From Echinostoma caproni (taxonomy: Eukaryota > Platyhelminthes > Trematoda > Plagiorchiida > Echinostomatidae): DNA of 24,213 nucleotides. This document shows positions 18,471-24,213 of the stretch, in pieces. The position numbers and the translations under genes are program-made. A model generated the notes under the pieces. It worked only from the letters and a program-made list of their open reading frames with translations, ran no database searches and was not told the origin of the DNA. The number at the start of each line of letters is the position of its first letter. Position 1 is the first letter of the stretch. The DNA lies in the NCBI GenBank assembly GCA_900618425.1, contig UZAN01042584.1:1-24213 (forward strand). The letters are read 5' to 3'.

Positions 18471-20610
18471 TAAACAGCCACTGCTGAACATACTGAGGCT
18501 CAGGGTTCACCACACCGAGCGAAACAACACAGCAAACCTTATGTTCTTTTGTTTCCTCTTTGAGGTTAACAATAAATACATCATAGTAACAAAAGTGTAC
18601 ATATGGATGGGACAATATCAAGGAGGAAATATTAAACTCTGTCACTGATTGTGAACACAGTATGATCACGATGATTTCTTTTTTTTTGTCACTACGCTTC
18701 AGCGAAACCGAGTGTTTGTACATCCGTCTTTTAGAATACAATAATTCCATTTAGTCTTTCCTTACTACTATAAAGCTTTGTCCTCATACGCATACCGTAT
18801 ACAATGGCCATTTGGATAGCCAATAAGCTGGAACCATTGAAATACGGTCTCGCGTGAGAACGTTCCACTCACGGCATCTCCGGTTGAAGCCTGTGATATC
18901 AGTCTCAATCAAACTTACAAAATCTAAGTACTGAGAGTAAAAGCTCGAGACTGATGCGGTATTTTGAGCACCCTCGCAAGCTTCACTTCCGGGGATGTAT
19001 GTCGTTCTCACCTAGCAAGCACCAGCGTGAGTACGAATACGAAAGTGCTGAAGTTTGATCGGCTAGAGAAGACCACGTGATTGCTCAGTTGCTCACACAA
19101 AGCACTTCCTTTGTGTGTGTGTTTGTGGATGCGTGTTTGTGCATTTATCTACTGACGCAAACTCATGCATTACAAAATCGATAGGTTTAGCTTCACAAAA
19201 TGACACCCTACCACGCATATTCACTCACCCTCACACACAGTCGAAGCTCTTGCCGACTGCATGATTCCACTCAGTTCACCAGTACACCACGTGTTTTTCA
19301 TGCTTGACCTATATAATGTGCATCTTGTGTGCCCCTACACGCCTTTTGTCTGTCTCTCTATCTAGCTGGTGACAGCTTATGCTGATACCAAACGCACCGG
19401 ACTGAGCATCATATCGCGAGAGCCTGCATGTCCAAACCGGGGCTTGCACATCTGTGTGTCTGATCGATCAATCGATAATTCATTGAGCGTAACCGGCTAA
19501 CAGATGATAAAGTATCATCTATACCAATGTGTTTTCTGTTCCACCAAACTGATCTGCACAAAAACGTGTCTGTCTTTGTGTCTGTGCTAGAATGCGTGCT
19601 GTTCAATGTGGCAAGAGACTTAGGTTTGCGTTTGGGAATGATTTCGGAAATTTCCAGACCTAAAGGTCCAATTAAGCCGCTTTGACTATGATTTAAAGAA
19701 ACTCAGTGATCGAGGAACGTACATTTTTCACCACGAACACCTACCATGAAGAGTCTCGGAATCGCTGGAAATGAATAAACGGAACGCAATATTGTGGTCA
19801 CATCCGGACTGCTAGATTGTTAAACACGAGCCACGTGTTGACGGTTCGTTATTATTTCACTGAATAAGCGTACTCATGCTGCGCTGCAGTTGCGGCTTAT
19901 GGCATTGCGATAGCAATGCGACTGTTTTACCAGAGATCAGTAGAATTTAATTCGAACATATCTATGACTGAACAAACCACACAATCCCGCTACGCATTTT
20001 TGCACGTCACCCAAACGCACGTGACACACACGCCTTGAGAGTAGATGAAGTGCACAAAAAATATCCAAAAAGTGCTTCATTCATTCAAATGGTTTGTTTC
20101 AAAAATGTAAGCTGATTAACGTACAGGAAGAAAAACTATTCCGCCAACGGTTGTTGTGTGAACACTGCCACGGTTGCACTGGCCACCCCGGGTGTTATTT
20201 CTCACTCCATTTGTTTTGTGTTGTTGGTGCATACATTATTTCATAATTTATGCTCTGAACGTCTGACAAAGGTCATCGTGCAACCGAGTAAATCGCGCAC
20301 GGTTGCTACGATATTGAAAGTGAGGTTTTAAACGTGCAGAACTCAAAATCAAGTTTTGGAATGCCTACGAATATGTTTAAAAGAGGATGAATTATCCGAT
20401 ATATTCATTGTCATTTTATGCAATGGATCGTGGACCGACCATAATAGCGTCTGACGCTTTTAATTTGCACTAGTAAAAATTATCAACACTCCCTCCTTCA
20501 AGTAATTTCTCATTGAATAAGTGCCGAGGAACTAGCTTTCGTTTTTGAAAGTTCCAGTCAGATTGGGATCACTTTTGAACACAGTATTGATTTATTTTTC
20601 TGTCTCAGTT
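18471..20610. other. No gene recognised
   Basis: Mostly AT-rich single-copy-looking sequence. A TG-rich low-complexity stretch lies at 19111-19142. No supported exon, RNA gene or transposon domain. Confidence 0.45.
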
Positions 20611-20617
20611 TCAGGAT

Positions 20618-20780
20618 GGTGGTGGCCAAGTGGTTAGGTCACCAACTAGTGACCTGGATGTTTCGGGTTCAAACCCGCTCCACCGCCGCTCGTCTTCCCT
20701 ATNCTTCAGACAGCTTTTGTATGGCCACAGCCCCCCCCCCTGAAAGTCGACTATACATTTGTATATTCAGTAAATAGAAA
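20618..20780 (+). repeat. tRNA-like SINE head with downstream body
   Basis: Positions 20618-20687 have a seven-base acceptor-like stem (GGTGGTG with CACCGCC, one G-T pair), a perfect A box TGGCCAAGTGG (20623-20633) and a B box GGTTCAAACCC (20666-20676). The central stem GGTCAC/GTGACC encloses only a six-base loop, and the T-arm is distorted, so a working tRNA is unlikely. The head resembles Ser/Leu-type D-loops. A body follows with an unresolved base at 20703, a run of ten C (20731-20740) and AT-rich sequence. The right boundary is uncertain. Confidence 0.6.
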
Positions 20781-22290
20781 AGGGAAGTAAACAGATATTT
20801 ATTTTATTACATACGCAAATCATTATGTAAGTACACAAGCTGGATAATTCTTATAATATAGTTTAAAGTAATACAGTAGTAGAGTCAGTCATTAGGTGAT
20901 ATAATTAAGCGATAGTACACTATTTAACTGCGACTGACTTTACTGGTTTCCGTAGCTAATGAACTGAACTTAGTGAAGTGGCATTGTCCTAGTTGGTGAT
21001 GTTTGAGAAGTATGCTGTTCAAGCAGCCCCGATGACTATAGCCTGGAACAATCGCGTTACCGAACTCCTGTTAATGGGGCTTGAGTGAACTCCGGAGTAA
21101 AAGGTCCATTGTGTTCGGACATTTTCTTATTACTTTATGATCGTTATTTTCAAAACATGCTTGATTGGATAAAGGAACAATACGCAGTAATTTCATCGCT
21201 TTGCTTCACCAGGGTTATTTTTGTTTTACTAATATTCCACTCCCCGAACACTTTTACCCAACTTGAGAATCGATCCCCTGTTCTTCCCATTCTTCGTTTC
21301 CCCACAGTCAACAGATTCAACACAAAGGAACTGGTTGTTGCACTTGAGTCCAGGAGACAGTCAGGATTTCACTGAGCATACAGTGCACACACACCGTATC
21401 TCGTTTCTTGTCTCGTGTGAAAACCAAATCGCATTCATCAATCCCCTATCAACCAAGTTCACATCACTCCCGTTTCCTCCTCATCAGGTTCCACGTATTT
21501 CTTTTCGCATAAATCCACTAGACCCATTTCAAGTTGCCTTAATTTTTAGCTGTGTTTGTGTCGCATGTTTGCGTCTGCTCTTCTGCATAGAAGCAACGTC
21601 CCTAAAGAGTCAGTACTAAAAGTTAGTGATACATGTTGTCAGGACTGATATGTCGCTAGTCGCATTCCTAACATAAAGTTTATCGATTCATTGTGATGAT
21701 TTATTCACAGCCGTAGCATGTGTTTGTGGGAGAGAACTTTCTTCTTTTTTTCGGATAGAGAATGTCCATTCCATTTAGTTCGATCTGTTTATATTTCCTT
21801 GATTTTTATATTTTTAAAAACTGCTTGTAAGTGAAGGAGAGAAAACTATTAATCGATCTCAATGTACGTGATATGAATCCAACTTACTCTTATTGATTTT
21901 CACCAAGTTTGCATGTACATCCATAAAGACATTGGTTTACTGGTCGTTACTCGTTTCTTTCAAAGTTCCGAATGGGAGCTGAGAGCGGAGGGCAGATGAC
22001 AAACTGTTGAAACTTTTCAACTACGTGGAAGATTTGTTTTCAGGAAAATTTCGGGGTTATCACAAGTCATATTGCTGTCATGAATTCAGTTCCCCTCAGG
22101 AAATTCGAAACTGTAATAAAAAGAATCAATAAAGTGTAGGCTGAATTCAGCTGGATACAAACGTTCACGTGGAAAATCGATCGGAACATTGACAAGAACA
22201 TGGATACTAATACGTTCACCTACGAAATTAAGAGCTCATCACTTGCGCTGCCGTGAAGCAGAGAAACGGAGCAGGAAAACACAGTTACCA
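20781..22290. other. No gene recognised
   Basis: A Phe/Pro/Ser-rich frame around 21263-21619 relies on a non-ATG start and shows no domain. Other frames are short. Confidence 0.4.
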
Positions 22291-22383
22291 ATCGGGACCT
22301 CAGAGAAAACCCTAACTTGGTAGAGTTAGACGAATTACAAAGTCTAGTTGTGAAGCGCGATGGTTACGATCCAACCGAATTCT

Positions 22384-22640
22384 GACAACCACTACTGTCG
22401 GCTTGGCACTCAGAATGCTCGCTTGAGGATCAAGTAGACTCTGAAGTCCAGGTAATGATGAGAAATGAAGATGAAGGAAATATTCCAGCGATTCGTTTCT
22501 CGCAATCCCCAAAATCACTGGTCCCTAAGTTGTTCTGGTACATCATCCACCAGGAGAAACCAGCTTGTCATCAAAGTTGGAGTCAGTCAGTTATTCTGTT
22601 GCTTTTATGGGCAAACGTTAGCGTAGTAGTTTGATGTGAT
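22384..22640 (+). other. Unassigned open frame
   Basis: About 83 codons stay open on the plus strand, including VMMRNEDEGNIPAIRFSQSP and LVPKLFWYIIHQEKPACHQS, ending at a TGA near 22634. An ATG-initiated product would have only 59 residues. It could be an exon, an antisense frame of the neighbouring Penelope-like element, or chance. A donor-like CCAG/GTAATG lies inside at about 22450. Confidence 0.2.
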
Positions 22641-22984
22641 CTTCGATGAGCTTGTTGCGATCAACATTGTGCCACATTCTCAATCTGATCCAACCCTGGA
22701 AGGGATGTAAATCGTCTTATTTGGTTTGCCCTTACGCGTGGCTTCATGCTCTGTCATATTGTCACATTTGACGCGGAACTCCCGGGGATCTCTGTTATCT
22801 TGCGGAACAGAGAATGTGGGAGGAAGATCATCACTCTTTTATGCAGAACAAAATTCTTCGTTCTATGAAATAAAAACTCTGCACTGAGGCTCGTTTATAT
22901 TGTATCGAAAAGACGGTTTTGGAGTTCAGGTACCGCTCCCTTCAAGTAATTTTTGTGGAGCTTAGGCCTAACAATAGATCTATT

Positions 22985-23530
22985 CAACTTTCTCGTAATC
23001 TACCGTCCAGAAATATGAAGAACAGTTGCGATTCGTGTTCTACAGTGAATTGGATACTGAGAGTTTTAATCATTCACAGTTCCAAGTAGGTTTTGTGCGT
23101 GATTTTTCTGTCTTCGATCACAACAAATGTGCCGTCAACACAACGCATACGGTAGAGCATCTTTGTTTTGCATCGATTGACGTGGATTTTTTTCTCACTA
23201 TGACTCGTGAACATATTAATCATCACTGGCCCTGGTAAGCTCATCATCACTACACCGCCGTCACTAGATCGCCATTGGGATTCAATAAAAAAGCTGCCCA
23301 TTTATGAGTGTCACAGAAGGAGCTATTCATGTATGGCAAATATCTTTGAGATATCTCAAAAAGAACACTGAGAAGCTTTCTCGCCCGTTTTGGGACTTGT
23401 GAGCGATGCATTTTTCTCGTGTCCATCCCAGGACTCGGACCGCAAAACTTCCGATTTGAAGTTAAAACATTTATCTCTGAATTCCATGTTCGAAAGTCAA
23501 AACCATGAGTGAATGTCTCGATCAGTTCCA
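22985..23530 (-). mobile_element. Penelope-like element reverse transcriptase fragment, decayed
   Basis: On the minus strand the core reads MMSLPGPVMINMFTSHSEKK, matching the family block G-S-P-L-x-P-V-x-A-N. YRMRCVDGTFVVIEDRKI follows, where the family has R-Y-V-D-D-T-F. After a stop comes IKTLSIQFTVEHESQL, then a block ending FLDGRL, corresponding to the family's F-T-x-E and L-P-F-L-D signature. Upstream to about 23530 a frame with PKRARKLLSVLFEISQRY probably represents the fingers region, less certainly. Penelope-like elements are eukaryotic retroelements related to telomerase, often with a GIY-YIG endonuclease. That domain was not recognised here. The motif change at 23131-23142 removes the second catalytic Asp. 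Confidence 0.75.
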
Positions 23531-23539
23531 AGTACTAGG

Positions 23540-24120
23540 GTTCATTTAACTCAGTCTTTTGTTTTGCATATAACAAATACTGTTCAAGTTCTTGGTTGCC
23601 TGGTCCAATCCTTGATAGGTCATTCACTAATCACGGGATATCTGTCGCAAATAAATTAATGTAACATGCACGTAATATCGGTATCCTCTTCAAGGGCATT
23701 ATTGATGAATAACAAGCGAACTTCATACGACAGCCTACATTGGCTGAAAATGTTTAATATCACAACTTCGTCCGCGAGTTCAAGAGAGACAATCTAGCTG
23801 TGTTCCACACAGTTCGGTCCTTCGTATTAGGCTATTCAGTGTGCTCAGTTTTGATGCCATACCATAGAACGCATATGACATAGTGGCATGCCTCTTCTTC
23901 TGAAATTTCGGTAAACCTTTCGTTCGAGATATTGTCACCCTCGGGGAAGGAGTGAGGTTTCAGTTTTCTGGTTCAAACAAAAAAAAACTAGCACTTTTGC
24001 GCGTTGCTTTGAACCGCTGCCCTTTTGGATGAAGGAATCGAAGGATTAAATAGAAATATGTGAGCTGTATCAAAAGGAAGACAGGCCCCCAAAAGCCTTA
24101 TAACGGTCCGGGGTGGAGGG
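23540..24120. other. No gene recognised
   Basis: AT-rich sequence leading into the terminal repeat. The part from about 23990 is open on the minus strand only through the repeat. Confidence 0.45.
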
Positions 24121-24213
24121 TTGCGGCTGGCCACTCCTCGCCTGCACCTCGCCAAACGTCCCCATACGACAAAGCGTCTCAATTATCCCTTCCTGATGAA
24201 GCCATACTCACTG
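24121..24213 (-). repeat. Interspersed repeat core, copy 2, cut by the window end
   Basis: Inverted copy of 18375-18467 with two mismatches (GG for AA in the GGAGTxxCCAG block). The similarity reaches the last base, so the repeat continues outside the window. Confidence 0.95.

Noticed and set aside
18337..18750. 137-codon minus-strand open frame
   Set aside because: It runs through the interspersed repeat core that recurs at 24121-24213 and shows no domain or splice support.
20618..20687. Functional tRNA gene
   Set aside because: The acceptor stem and promoter boxes are good, but the anticodon arm has a six-base loop and the T-arm does not form a normal five-pair stem.
21263..21619. 118-codon plus-strand open frame
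   Set aside because: It has a non-ATG start, low-complexity Phe/Pro/Ser-rich composition and no recognised domain.
1..24213. CRISPR array, operons, ribosomal RNA or bacterial mobile elements
   Set aside because: No regularly spaced identical repeats, no dense tandem coding frames with ribosome-binding sites, and no rRNA-like sequence were seen. The content is eukaryotic.

Overview
This window looks like gene-poor, repeat-rich animal nuclear DNA. I infer a parasitic flatworm, most likely a digenean trematode. The reasons are decayed CR1-like LINEs ending in short pentanucleotide tails, a Penelope-like element, several tRNA-headed SINEs, and short candidate exons with GT/AG borders and no bacterial operon organisation. 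The species assignment is inference; the repeat classes are read from protein motifs in the DNA.

Layout. Positions 1-2589 are bounded by a 60-bp perfect terminal inverted repeat and hold no recognisable transposase. Positions 2950-4045 hold a cluster of decayed, unrecognised open frames. Around 5.1-5.3 kb two copies of one SINE family lie head to head; other copies are at about 0.3 and 11.1-11.5 kb. Positions 6670-9602 hold a mostly complete but broken LINE on the plus strand, with AP-endonuclease, reverse transcriptase and C-terminal region. It lies between two candidate minus-strand exons (9816-9969 and 6097-6386) whose reading phase matches across the junction, so the LINE probably sits inside an intron. 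Two more copies of the LINE family follow: a plus-strand 3' fragment (about 12.58-13.15 kb) and a minus-strand 3' fragment (about 13.97-15.06 kb). The minus-strand one is split by a tRNA-headed SINE with 11-bp target duplications.

The clearest host gene is a small intronless gene at 15933-16175. It encodes an 80-residue secretory-type membrane protein behind a TATA-less upstream region with two opposed CCAAT boxes and an ETS-type site. Downstream lie an (AT)n run next to an unresolved base, flanked by a 74-bp exact duplication (a possible assembly artefact), a GC-richer interspersed repeat whose 93-bp core recurs inverted at the right end of the window, a tRNA-like SINE at 20.6 kb, and a minus-strand Penelope-like reverse transcriptase fragment at about 23.0-23.5 kb.

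The genes do not form a shared pathway. The main story is nested transposon history around one small membrane-protein gene and one candidate spliced gene. I see no convincing new defence, biosynthetic or regulatory system.
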